From Calocera cornea HHB12733 (lineage: Eukaryota; Basidiomycota; Dacrymycetes; Dacrymycetales; Dacrymycetaceae): a stretch of 64,000 nucleotides of DNA. Every line of letters begins with the position of its first letter. Position 1 is the first letter of the stretch. The stretch spans positions 218,901 through 282,900 of the forward strand of contig KV423930.1 of assembly GCA_001632435.1 (NCBI GenBank), given 5' to 3'. The notes under the pieces are model-generated. The model had not been told where the DNA came from. It saw nothing but the letters and a program-made list of their open reading frames with translations, and made no database searches. Made by a program: the position numbers and the translations under genes. Shown here in pieces: positions 31,436 through 42,581 of this stretch.

Positions 31436-32374
31436 GGCTGTGGGCTGAGGGAGGGGGGAGGGAGATGCTGAGAGACGACGCGACGAAGGTGACTGGAATG
31501 GAGGGGTGAGGGAGCGGGGAGAGACGCGTCAGGCGCGTCACTGTAATTTGAGCGCGTTATTGCCTCCGTCCATTACACAGAACGCGACTGGCTTTGCTTC
31601 TGAAGCGCGTCCGCTAGTCACACGGTCTGACAAGGCGAAGTACTGAGCATATTCGTTCTTTCGCACCTGCTTGAACGCAGCTTTTTACACCGATTTCCAA
31701 TTGTAGGGGAACGGCGACAATTGCGCTTATGCAGCTTATATTCATGTTCAATCTTTGGAGTGGATCACAGTACAATCTCCAAGCCTCCCACGACGCCCGC
31801 CGGACAAACCCTCAGAGCAAAACGACCCAGTCAAATTATAGTGATACATGCAAGGGATAACTTAGAACGATAAAAAATGAATAGTTAGAACAATCGTGAC
31901 AGCGCGTGGGCTGGGGTTATTGGTCGCGTGTAGAAGGAGGGGTGGCTTCGGGAAAGAACGTCAGCGAGGACCTCTTGTCTTGGTCAGGATTCGATGATAT
32001 CGAACACAGAGGGCGGGCGCGGTGTGGGGCGGTAGAAAAGCGACGTAACCTGTCTGGGACAGGCACCAGCCAGGCCGACCGTCTAATGGAACAGCTCGCC
32101 GTGTCCTGACGCAAGAGGGAGCAGCGGAACCAAGAGCGGAAGCAAACCTGTTGTTTGTGTTTTGTTCTCCAGGAACATTCCCGGGACCCCGTTGCGGTCT
32201 CCCGCGTGCAACGGTCCCATCACCCGCTTTTCGTCTCTTGCTTCCTTCCCCCCTTCTCTCCCCCCTCCTCATCGGCACTTGACCCCCCCTCCGTCGTCTA
32301 GCACTAGACACCATACACCTCGCCGTCGGCGAAAACACGCTCCTTCACCCCTTCCTCTCCTTCAATCCCCCACA
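31436..32374. other. Divergent promoter region of PCNA and the membrane-protein gene
   Basis: No gene supported. It contains an MluI cell-cycle box near the PCNA side and CT-rich DNA (32,235-32,370) before the plus-strand ATG. Confidence 0.45.
31524..31529 (-). promoter_or_regulatory. MluI cell-cycle box (ACGCGT) upstream of PCNA
   Basis: ACGCGT about 90 bp upstream of the PCNA ATG, with a second GCGCGTC word 8 bp farther and another at 31,602. ACGCGT is the binding site of the MBF (Mbp1-type) G1/S regulators in yeasts, which drive DNA-replication genes. That the same control holds here is inference. Confidence 0.55.
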
Positions 32375-34143
32375 ATGGGTCTCGACGCCGTCCACGTCGG
32401 CCGCTCAGCCGCTCACCACCTCAAACGCGTCGTCAAGCGCGCAGGTTCGCATCATCTTCTGCGTTACCATGCTCAAATGCTCATCTTTCACCAGTGGACT
32501 GTGCCAGCGGTGGCCTGTACGTCTCCCCTACCGCAGGGCAGGCCGTCACCCCTTCCAGCAATGTCAACATCACCTGGAACAACGCGTGCCTTGGCTCCCC
32601 AGCACCCGCTCTGATCGATATCTACCTTTACGCGCCCGCTGCGTCTACCCCGCTCGTCCATGTCTGGGGTAACGTCCCCGCATCCACTGGCACCTACGGC
32701 GATGCGAACATCAACCCTGCGTGGTGGAACGCAACTGCTAGCGAGACCGAGTCGCTCCAGCTGTTGATCGTCGAGGCTGGCCAGCCCGCCTGGATGACGT
32801 CTTCGCCCTCGGGACCCATCTTCAAGGTCACCACCCCGGCAGCCTACACACCCTCCACCAGCACGGGCAGCAACTCTGGCAGCACCACCTCTGGTACTAC
32901 CACTGGCAGCGCGTCCAACGGCGATTCCATCTACCAGTCGGTCACCCAGCTGTTCGAGAAGGTCTTCCCCAAGGGTGCCATCGCAGCGGCGGTGATCATC
33001 CCGATCCTACTGCTTGTGCTCGCTGCCGTCCTCTACATCAAGTGGTCTCGCGGGAAGGAGTCCAAGAAGCGCGAGCGTTTCTCCCAGGTGCTCGACAAGC
33101 GCATGTCGGTCATCTCCAGCGACTGGAAGCCGACGTCCGTTGCTGCCGCCCGCATGTCCATCGCCGCTGGTGCCCACCGCGGAAGTCTCGCTACGTCTGT
33201 CTATATGCCGCGCCCGAGCTCCACCTTCGCCACGGAAGGTGGCCAGGCCGGTATTGGTGCTGGTGTGTACAACACCGAGATGTCGGAGAAGGCCATCCCT
33301 CGCCCATCGTTCCAGACTCAGCGTACTCTCGGCGCTCCTCAGAACCAGACTACCCGCACGTCCCGTATCAGCTTCGCCCCGACGGTTCACCCCCGTATGA
33401 GCATGGCCGCCAAGGAAGTCCTCGGCACGCATGAGGACTACTACGAGGACGGCACGCTCAGCCCGACTCAGCTCGCCGGCCCGACGCTCCTGGCCGACGA
33501 CGATGTCGCGCGTGGCAGCATGGACGAGAGCTTCCGGACGGAGGTGCTCCAGATGCCGGCGATGACCATGATGCGCACCGGCCGCCAGTCGACCCATGTT
33601 CCGCAGAGCATCGTCGTTGAGATCCCGCAGGACAACAACAGCGGCTTCCGCTCGCCCTCTCCTCCCAGCTCGGTCATTTCCCCGACCGCGAGCGCCAAGT
33701 CGCCTTTGACTGGGTTCTTCCCCGCGACTTCCCCTGCGCCGACCACGATGATGACGCCCGATGAGCAGCTCCGTGCGTACGCGGCTCGCCGTGCTGCCTC
33801 GCCTCTCCCTCCTCAGCCCGCGGCCGTCGGCTCTCATCCTGGAATGCGTGTGCTGTACGACCCGTCCGCACACCAGCAATCCCCTCAGATGCAGAACATG
33901 GCCACGCTCCTCTCGCCCCAACTCGCTCCCACCCAGCCGCTCAACATCCCCTCGCACGGCAGCCCCAGCAGGCTGAGTGTGGCGACGAACAACCCGTTCC
34001 GCCAAAGCGCGATCAGCACAGGCGGGAGCGTTGGGAGCCGGTATTCCCAAGCCGAGGTGCAACACGAGCACGAGGCGCAGCATGAACACGAGCATGCCGA
34101 GGTTGATTACGAGGAGGAGATTCCGCGTGGCAGCGCGCTATGA
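32375..34143 (+). CDS. Single-pass membrane protein with Ig-like ectodomain and long cytoplasmic tail
   Basis: Two exons (32,375-32,444; 32,495-34,143) encode 572 residues. After exon 1 (MGLDAVHVGRSAAHHLKRVV) comes a domain like those in fungal Kre9/Knh1-type wall proteins (VSPTAGQAVTPSSNVNITWN, IDIYLYAP, SLQLLIVEAGQP, SSGPIFKV-like SPSGPIFKV). A Ser/Thr-Gly linker, a transmembrane helix (AAAVIIPILLLVLAAVLYIK, about residue 190), a basic stop (KWSRGKESKKRERF) and a ~360-residue Ser/Pro-rich tail ending in HEHEAQHEHEHAEV follow. The tail has repeated RMS/RIS words (DKRMSVIS, AARMSIA, HPRMSMA), possible kinase sites. A cell-wall or surface sensor is a guess from architecture. No classic signal peptide is visible in exon 1, which is odd. 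Confidence 0.75.
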
Positions 34144-35668
34144 ACTGCTTGAAGGCTCTTGACGAAATGGCCTGGACGGGACGGATTCGTTTCGGCCAGA
34201 GCTGTATATCCCTGCCTCTCGCTTCCTGTCTGGCTGAAGGTGCCTGCACCGGAAGCTCTCACGCTCGTTCCGGCTACATTCTTTTGTCTCTCCTCTTGGC
34301 CTGCTCGGGCACGCTCTTGACGTCTTTCCCTATTCTCCCGCCCGCCTGCAGCTGATTAACTATTGTGACCTGTTTTGATTGTGATTGATTGACGAGGTAC
34401 GGTACAGAACATGGCAGTACGTATATTACCGAGTGCCTGGATGGTGCTCTCTCCTTTTCTTTGCTCTTTTTTTGGCTGCCTCTCTTCTGCGGTGACTTGA
34501 CTCGGATGAGCCGGATTGTAGCTATTGTGGGAGAAATGCAGAGCTGTTGCGTGGGACAGACACGACATCGAACATGCGCGTGAGTGTGAGCGTGAACTTG
34601 ACCCGAAAGCATGGGTGTGCGAGCATGGTGGCCACGACACGATCACAGTCTTGACCGGCACGTGAGCGGCGGTTCGTGGACACGGGACGCCCGTTCTCAC
34701 TGCGTCGCGCTCTAGCCTTGAGTCGCTATTATCATCCAGCAAGCTGCGCCGCGCCGCCCCGGGCGCCTATCATATGAGGCTACGAACCCCGCACTATCAA
34801 TACCGATGTCGGTGGAATATCAGCCAGGCACGGGACAGGCAGGCTCTGCGGGTCGGGCCGGTCGACCGAGCGGGCCCGGGGCGGGGGGTCGCCCTGTGGG
34901 GATGGGAGTCGGAGTCGGGGGGGGAGGAAGAGCCTGTTCCGGCGTTCGAGGACGGCCCGGGACGGGGACAGGCCTGCGCTTACAATTGTGTATGTACTAG
35001 GACTAGGACTGGCGCCGGGAACGGGGGCGGAGCGGGCTTTGAGCAGGCCGGCGGGCCGGCGAAGCTGAGTTGGCGTGGTGCTACGGGCGAACGCGCAGGG
35101 CTTGTGCGGGGGATGGAGGGCAGTTGGACGGAGCGGATTGATGCTGCTGTACTACATAGGAGGAGGGGTTCAATTGTGCTGGCTATCGCCTGATGCGGGA
35201 AAGATGGAATTTTGGTTGTTTTTCCCGGGCCTGCGTTGGCCGTTATGGGGCGGGGTGTAGCTGGCCACCACCGTCACGATGAGCGTGCTGTGGAGGACGT
35301 CGGTGGTGGGCGAGCGCAGTGGTGTTGAGGCCACGCGGGGGGCACTGGCAGGCAGGTGGCAACGAGCGGCACGGGAGCAAAGGCAGGGAGGCGGGCAGGC
35401 AAGGCGGTCAGGGCCTCAGCACCCGCACGGCACGGCGCTCTGCCCGTGCAAAGGCAGCCATCCGTTCACCTCGAGGCTCGCCCAGCCAGGCAGCCACGGC
35501 GCCCACTCCCGCTGTCGGAGACCACCCACTGCCCACTGCTCACGGCCCACTGCCCACAACCAGGACAGACAATAGCCACCTACCCACTCACTCACCACCG
35601 CACGCGCAGAAACAGTATATTAGCCCGCGGTGAGTCCCTCCGGCGTCGCACGCCTGCACATCGACGCG
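34144..35668. other. 1.5-kb intergenic region, no gene supported
   Basis: A 3' UTR zone (34,150-34,700), then very GC-rich low-complexity DNA (34,830-35,120, with GGGCCGG-type words), a run of GGCAGGCAGG words near 35,340-35,420 and CCCACTGCCCACTG words at 35,520-35,560. A TATA-like GTATATTAG at about 35,615 precedes the next gene. Confidence 0.45.
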
Positions 35669-38600
35669 ATGCTCACACTTGTGCTGCTGTTCAGGCCCAA
35701 GAAAGGGGAACGCGATCGCGATTGGGTCAGTAGGAAGCAGGAGCAAGAGCAGCAGCAAGAGCAGGAGCAGGAGCAGAAGCAGCAGCACCCGCGGCTCGCC
35801 CGGCTCACCCGCCCCTGGCTCTCGCTCTCCCTCGCGCGTCGACGCCCATCGGCTTCCCCGCCCCGCAGCCCCTCTCCCACCTCCTTTCCCCCTCCCACGG
35901 CACACCCCAACGACGCACACCATCCCGCGCACCCCATACCGCCTCTCCACCTCCCACCACCCCTCATCACCGTCCCCTATCCAACTCGGCCCTCCGCGCC
36001 TATCCCGCCCAAGACTGCCGGCAGCACCCAGCAGCACCAACAACACGCATATAGCAACCCCGGCTCCGCCCCATCGCGCCCGTCCGAGGAGTACCGCGCC
36101 AAGCTCCTGCGCTACAGGGAGCCCGACATCGACGAGGAGGACGAGGCGCTGTTCGGCGACGACAACGACGACGACGCGGGCTCGATGAGCAGAGGCGCGG
36201 GAAACCGCGGAGGTGCGCTACCGTTATTGACTGCTTCCCGGGCGTCGTTCGCTTACGGGTTCCCGCGCCTTCTCCCGCCAACACCCATCTCGCCCGCATC
36301 ACATACCATCACACATCACTCAACACCCACCACACACCACACACCACCCTGCACCGCATCCCCCACTGACACAGGCGTCGCCTCGGGCCTCGAGAACTGG
36401 GACGACGACTTCCTCGACCAGTCCTCCCCTTCCTCGTCCCCAAAGGTAAGCCGCATGGCAGGCGCACCCTCAGCATCCGCATCCACCGCCCCCGCCGCAG
36501 CCCTCCGCCCGCGCAACAGCATGGACAGCGCCGCCTGGGATATGAGCAGCGACGACGACGAGGGCGCGGGCAAGGACCCTTTCCCGGGCGCACTCACCCC
36601 TGCCACCCTCACACCCACCGCGCCCATGGCGCCCATGATCGCGTCCACGTCCACGGCCGAGACGCCGCGCGCAAAGTCCCCGCTCACGCCGACCTTCCTC
36701 CCCTCAGCAACAAACTTCAACTTCCCCACCAGCGCCACCGCCTACGCGGGCAACCCGCGCGCCGCCGCCCCGGGCCCCGGCCTGCGCAGGCACTCGACGC
36801 GCGATTCGCACGCGTCCTCCCGCTGGGAGGTCGAGTCGACCGACGAGGTCTTCTACACCCCGCGCGACACGATGGTGTTCGACTTCCCCAGCAGCAGCGA
36901 GAGCCACTACAACCCCACCACGGACCCGCGTGACAGCGGGAGCAGGTACGACCCGACCCCCGAGCCCGGCTACGCGCGCGGGCTGCCGGCGGAGGACGAC
37001 GGCTATGCGGGCGAGGCGGACGAGGAGGACGAGGGCGACCGCACCGTCACGCTCGGCCGGGTGCCCGTGCCCGTGCCCGTGCCCGTGCAGATCGAGGACG
37101 AGGACGATGCAGAGTACGAGCGCGAGCTCCAGGCGCGGTACCACGAGGAGCGCGAGCGGGAGGAGGACGAGCCGCCGTACGAGGGCATGCCGGAGACGGC
37201 CTCGCCCGCCTCAGCCACCTTCCCCATCATGCCGGACACCGTGCGCGTCTCCGCGCTCCCCTCGTCCACCTCCCCGCCCCCGCCACCATCCCCCACCACA
37301 GCCTCCCGCTCCCGCTCCCAGCTGGGGCACGTCCCCGGCCGGCCCTCGCTCGGCGGCGGCTCCTCCATCTTCTCCTCCTCGGTCAACTCCACCCACGCCC
37401 TCATGGGCAAGTCCATCGCCCCGCCCTCGCGCTACCCCAACCGGCCGATCGGGAAGGAGAACGAGCGGCCGCGCCGGCGGCTGCGCAAGAAGAGCCGCCC
37501 GCCGGGCGACGACATGGGCATGCTCGAGCTCGCTAATGCGCCTCCCCGTGGGGCCGTGCCGCAGATCCCGCCCGTGGACGTGGACAATGACGAGATGCAC
37601 CCTCCGGAGCGGGCCGAGACGCCCCTGGAGCCTGAGGTCGTCGAGCCCGAGCCCGAGGACGTGCCCCTGCCACCTGTGCGCGCAGCCGTCCGCGCTCCAG
37701 ACCCAGCGAGGCCGACGCCGTACACGACGCCGGGCGCGCCGACGCACGTGCCCCCCAGCTCCGCCCGCAGCCGCTTCACCTCGCCCCCGTCCGCCTCCGC
37801 CTCCCCGGGCGCCTTCCTCACCCGCCTCTCGAGCATAACAAAGCTCTTCCCCCGCTCCGCCTCCGCCTCCTCCTTCCGCCCACGCGACCCGCCGCCCACC
37901 GCATCCCGCCAGCAGGCGCGCGCCGCCTCCGAGGAGCCCGCCGCGCCGGCCCAGCCGAACGGGAACGGGAACGGGAACGGGAACGGGCGGCAGCAGCCGC
38001 CCGCCTCGGGCCCCGTCATCCCCGGCCTGCCCGTCGCGAGCGCCGCAGCGGCCGGGGCCGTGCTCGGCCATCGCCGGGGGAAGGGGAGCGCGCCGCCCGC
38101 GTTTGTGGGCGATCGGGAGCGCGTCGAGGAGATGTTCGGGCTGCGCGGGGGGGAGGTGCCCCCGCCTGTGCCTGTCCCGCCTGTGCCTGCGCCTGGGGGG
38201 GACGAGCTCATCAGCCCCGACCTGAGGGCCGAGACGCCCGCACAGGCGCTGCTGGATGAGGAGGTGCAGCCTGAGCCGCCGGAGCCGGAGCCGGAGCCGA
38301 AGGTCGAGAGCAGGTCGAGGCGGAAGACGAGCTGGCGGAGGTCGGCCAAGTCCAAGTCCAAGGAGAAGGAGAGGGAGGCGGAGCCCGACCGGAGCAGGGA
38401 GAGGAGGGAGCGGCCCAGGTCGGCCACGGTCACGGGGCCCATGCCGGAGTCTGCTGCCCTTGCCCAAGAACCCGTGCCGCCCGTGCCGCCCGTGCCCGTC
38501 CCGCCGCCCGTCGTGCCCGGGCCATCGTCCTACGCACCACCAGCGGGCGAGGAGAAGAAGGAGAAGCGCAAGCCGCGGAAGCTGAGCAGTCGGCGGCCGC

Positions 38601-40598
38601 GCCCCAAGGAGGAGGGCATCAAGCACACGCGAGACTCGTTGGAGGGGCGCCAGATCCCCGAGATCCCCCCGGTCAAGGAGAAGGCGAGGGGGGAGGAGAT
38701 CCCAGCCCTGCCGACTGTTCCGAGCGGGCGGACGCTGGACTTGCATGGTGATGACGGGTGGGGCGTGCCCCCTGCAGACGCGCGTGCACAAGCACCGCGC
38801 ATTTCTCGCGAGGAGATGCAGGCGGTGGGATCATCGTCCTCTCCTCCGAGGCCCACGTCGCCCTTTGCCCCTCGCGCCTCATCGCCCTTGTCAAGCGCGC
38901 CGCAGTCGCGAGCCATGTCCCCAATCACGCCGATCTCGCCCAGCGCGGCCCTCGCCGGGTCGGCCCTCGAGAAGAAGGGGTCGCACACGAGCGAGCTCAA
39001 GATCCCGCAGAGGATCAGCCTGCAGCAGAGGAGCTTGAAGGAGGGGCTGACGGATGTGCGGCAGTTTGCGGGCGTGGTCGAAGGTGCGCATGGGTGTCGC
39101 TGTTCCTCCTCGACTGTACTTACGCGTTGTCACAGAACTGCGGGATCTGCAGACCCAACATTCGACCTTGCTCGCGTTCCTCACCGCATCCACATCCGCT
39201 GGACCGCCCGTGAGCCGCTTGCCGAGAGCAGCCCGTCGCAGCTCTGCTGCCTCACAGCATCAGATCGAGGCCGGCCTTGCGAGACTGGAATCGGGCCAGA
39301 CTGGGGTCTGGTGGGAACTTGCGGGCGTCCTAGTGGATCTCGGCGGAACCGGGACAAGTGGCTCTGTCCGAGCGGCCAAAGACAGGATCGGATCGCGCAT
39401 CACACAGCGAAGTGGTGACGACAGCGAGCGCGGGACTGCCAGTGCAAACGAGGCAGATTCTCCGAGAAGATCCGGCGCACCAACGCCCCCTACAAAGTCC
39501 CGTCTCCGTTCAGCGTCAGCGGCGCCCACTAACTCGAGTCTGGTCATGTCCCCATCGTCGCCCGCCTTGCCTTCGTCTTTGGAGAGCGGACCAGTCCCGA
39601 GAAGCACATCGCTTGGTGCCGAGCGCCCTTCGCAGCGCTCCGGAGAGGAGACGCCGAAAGAGCTCAGCAGCCGGCAGCTCATCCTTCTTGGGGAGATGCT
39701 TCGAGAGTCCGACACTTCCAGGGTGGTCGAGTACGGCGAGAGAAGCGAAGCTGGTGGGCGATCACGTGCCGCCTCTCGGGCTGGGCACGGCCCTGCTGGC
39801 CCTCCCACTGCACCACCATCACGGCCACCTACTCAGCAGAGCTTCAACACGCCGGTGTCATCCACGGCGGAACGTATCGGTCGCCCACGCCGGGGCAGCA
39901 AGATTATCGCGAATATTCGGGATATCTTCGGGAGGTCGCAGCGTGACAGCGTCGATATTGGCAGCGAGGGAATCTCAGATGCGGAAGTCCAGCAGGCCGC
40001 CCCACCTCGTCGTCCGCCGCGATCTTCATCTCGCCCGCCTACCATCCAGCCCAAAGGTGGGACTCGGAAGGGATCGCTTGACAATCGAAAGTCTCCGCGA
40101 AAGCCGAGCCTCGGCTCCATCTTCGGTTCGCGTCAGGCGCAAGAGAAAGGCGATCGTAGTTTACCTCCCACCATCGGCCCCAAGCAAGGGCGGGGCGCTG
40201 GGAATGGAAGCACGACCTCGCTTGATACGGATTTGGAGGATGACAGCGACTGGAACAGGGTCGAGCACGGGAACGATGGGATCCCTACCGTTCGAGGCCG
40301 GAACACTGGCATGAACACAAATGGTGCCAGTGCGTCCTCCAAGGTCTCCCTCCCGATTGCCGAAGCTTACTGTACGCCAGGCAAGCAGCCGTTGGCGATC
40401 CAGACGGCCTTCGAGCGTGAGCGGACTACTTCCATGAGGAGCGTCGAACGGCCTCCACTGGCGAGTGCCAAGCTTGCCTTGACGCCAGAAAACATTCGGC
40501 CTTTACTGAGCCATGCAAAAGCTGTCAAAAAGCAGTTGGAGGGATACATCGTAGAGCTGCGGGCGCTGCAGCCGCCTCGTGGGGATATGAAGCTCTGA
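35669..40598 (+). CDS. Large low-complexity protein with WDDDF motif, possibly Byr4/Bfa1-like
   Basis: Recognisable pieces: EEYRAKLLRYREPDIDEEDE, then after an intron (ending about 36,375) GVASGLENWDDDFLDQ, another intron (about 36,446-36,505), then a very long Pro/Ser/Glu/Arg-rich stretch. Only the last part looks folded: ISLQQRSLKEGLTDVRQFA, an intron (about 39,083-39,136), ELRDLQTQHSTLLAFL, QIEAGLARLESGQTGVWWEL, RQLILLGEMLRESD, and a C-terminal NIRPLLSHAKAVKKQLEGYI. A WDDDF-type motif after an acidic N-terminus is a feature of Byr4/Bfa1, the scaffold of the GAP that restrains the septation/mitotic-exit GTPase; I call this likeness weak. The start is uncertain: the ATG at 35,669 is the first in frame, but a GTGAGT donor precedes it at 35,631. 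GC content drops in the last third. Confidence 0.55.
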
Positions 40599-41299
40599 GG
40601 ACAATTGTCGCACTTTGTCTCGTCCAAGCAGGACATGCTACTTTCTTTTCCATAGTTACAGTAGTATTACACGAGGTTTTGTTTATATCATTTGTAGCCT
40701 TATACTCCCGAGCGTAATCGAGTCGTCGCGTTCGACCGTCGACAGCATCGCCGGACCAGAGGCAGGTCGTCATCGAGTTATTACAGCGAAACCAGTTTCT
40801 GCTAGCGGTGTATACAGTGTGCTGTGCAAATCTGATGGCATGGAGGCGAAACGCTCCCGGCGGTATGGCTGTGAGCTTGGATAGCCCGTATCCAGGCACA
40901 CATGGAAGTATAACAAAGACAATGGGTGCCTGGAGCAACTTCGGCCCGACCGCCAGACTTACACAGACGTGCCATACCATTTCAAGTCTCACGCCCTACA
41001 AGCTCCGAGTATTCTTCTGCCAACTCAGTTATCTGCAACTGCTCCACCACCTATTGTATCACAGGACCCGAGAAAACCCGGATTTTATTGGGCGCGTGTA
41101 GCGCTGTCATAACATTGTTGCATGGGTTTGGCGCTGCAAATCGAACGTTCGAACTTGAATGCTCTGCGGCGAGTGCTGTCCTGGTGGCATTCTCATGCTG
41201 CCAGCTCAGTGGCTACCGAGGATAACTTCTGCGAGGCGCGGTCAGGAGACTGGCTGTGCTTTTCGATGTTCTATGTATAAGGCGCCAGTTGAGATAAGG
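40599..41299. other. Intergenic, with possible 5' remnant of the next pseudogene
   Basis: No intact gene. The frame around 40,965-41,100 (ALQAPSILLPTQLSATAPPP) may be a relic of the coding sequence upstream of the trefoil pseudogene, but no match to the intact paralogue's helical domain is seen. Confidence 0.35.
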
Positions 41300-42581
41300 A
41301 CAAGTCACTGTTCTCGACACGGACGAGACATTCTTGATGTTCCCGCTCGAGTGCAACTCTTGCCGACAACTTTGGTCGATCATAGGTGTACCTCGGGAAG
41401 GGAATATATACTGGATACGGAACTTGTTTGATGGTCAAGCTCTTGATGCTCTCGGTAGCGGTAATTTACCGTGGGTGGGCACCAACAAACTGCATGGAGA
41501 ATGTTGGCAGACATGGGAGTTTGAGCCGACTGGTAAAACCGGGTACGCTCTTCGATATCGTATTGACCACTGTTCACCTAAGTCTCTGAGCAGTATGGAC
41601 GGTACATATGTCATAAGGAGCGCGCACAACGGCTCAGTGCTGGATTCCAAATGCCCTCATCGACCTCGATGCACTCGGATACAGTACACCGCGTCAACCA
41701 AACGCGTGGTGCAGCTTCGCAAGAGTGGGTTCTTGTTCCACTTCAACTTCGGCCACCTCCGAGTCTCCAAAGCCCCTTCGGCTTCGAAGAACCGATGTTT
41801 ATCCAGAACAAACATACCAAGTCGTTCTTGACACAACAAGACTACAGGACTCAAGAGGAACATCGAAATGTTACTGCTCAAGTGGGCGCCACGAATCACA
41901 GCGGGTGGAGCTTTGTCTACGCGGGTCATAATACGGCCCCCCATAAAGTGTTATATATTGTCTCAACCTACTACGGCAGCGCACTTGAGCATTGCAGCCA
42001 GCAAGTTCTTCATTCATCTGTTGGCATCAGGGACGACGCTCGACTCCGGTGGGAGGTTACTCCGTGCGGCGACTGTTCCGTCATTACTGTACAGGAATCG
42101 GGCGAGTGGAAGGCCTCTTTGCCATCGGGGTTCGAATGATGCGCAGACTTCCTTGCACAGTGCCGAAGCCGAAGATTTTGCGAATTCGGTGTGCCAATGG
42201 TATGTCACCAGCTCACCAAGTATGGATGCCCCTCGACAGCCGTGTGTCGTGTACGACACTCATCTCTCGCTAGCAAATCGGGTCACCGTTCTGCAAGCAA
42301 GTTCCTGCGCGGTGTCACTACCCAAGGTGCCGAGCACGAACCCCTTCAACCCCGGGCGATCAATCAACGGACGCCGACGATGGGCGCTACACGAGGCGAC
42401 TCGGAAGGAACGAGATCTTATGGCAAGAGTCGCGGATGGGCAGTACTCGTCTTTTGTGCTCGGCCCGGGTGACATCGATGCTGGAAAGAAGGACGGATGG
42501 GAGAGGGTGAAGCTCTCAAATCAGGTAGAAAGTGCTGAGGAGACGCTGTGTAGAGCAGCAGTGCTAGCCTTTCTATGCTGA
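41300..42581 (+). pseudogene. Frameshifted relic of the double beta-trefoil gene
   Basis: Paralogue of the gene at 44,228. Repeat blocks align one to one: FPLECNSCRQLW, YWIRNLFDGQALD...WQTWEFEP, an intron at about 41,543-41,594, TYVIRSAHNGSVLDSKC, FIQNKHTKSFLTQQD, VLYIVSTYYGSALEHCSQ, and SSFVLGPGDIDAGKK near the end. The reading frame changes at least twice relative to the paralogue: near 41,690-41,715 (a 5-base length difference) and near 42,085. No N-terminal helical domain is found upstream. It is therefore a truncated, disrupted copy. Confidence 0.75.

Noticed and set aside
33007..34095. 362-residue minus-strand open frame
   Set aside because: Shadow of the membrane-protein gene; Arg/Gly-rich, antisense to the well-supported frame.
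37211..38791. 526-residue minus-strand and 302-residue plus-strand open frames
   Set aside because: Shadows produced by extreme GC content within the WDDDF-motif gene; no independent coding signal.
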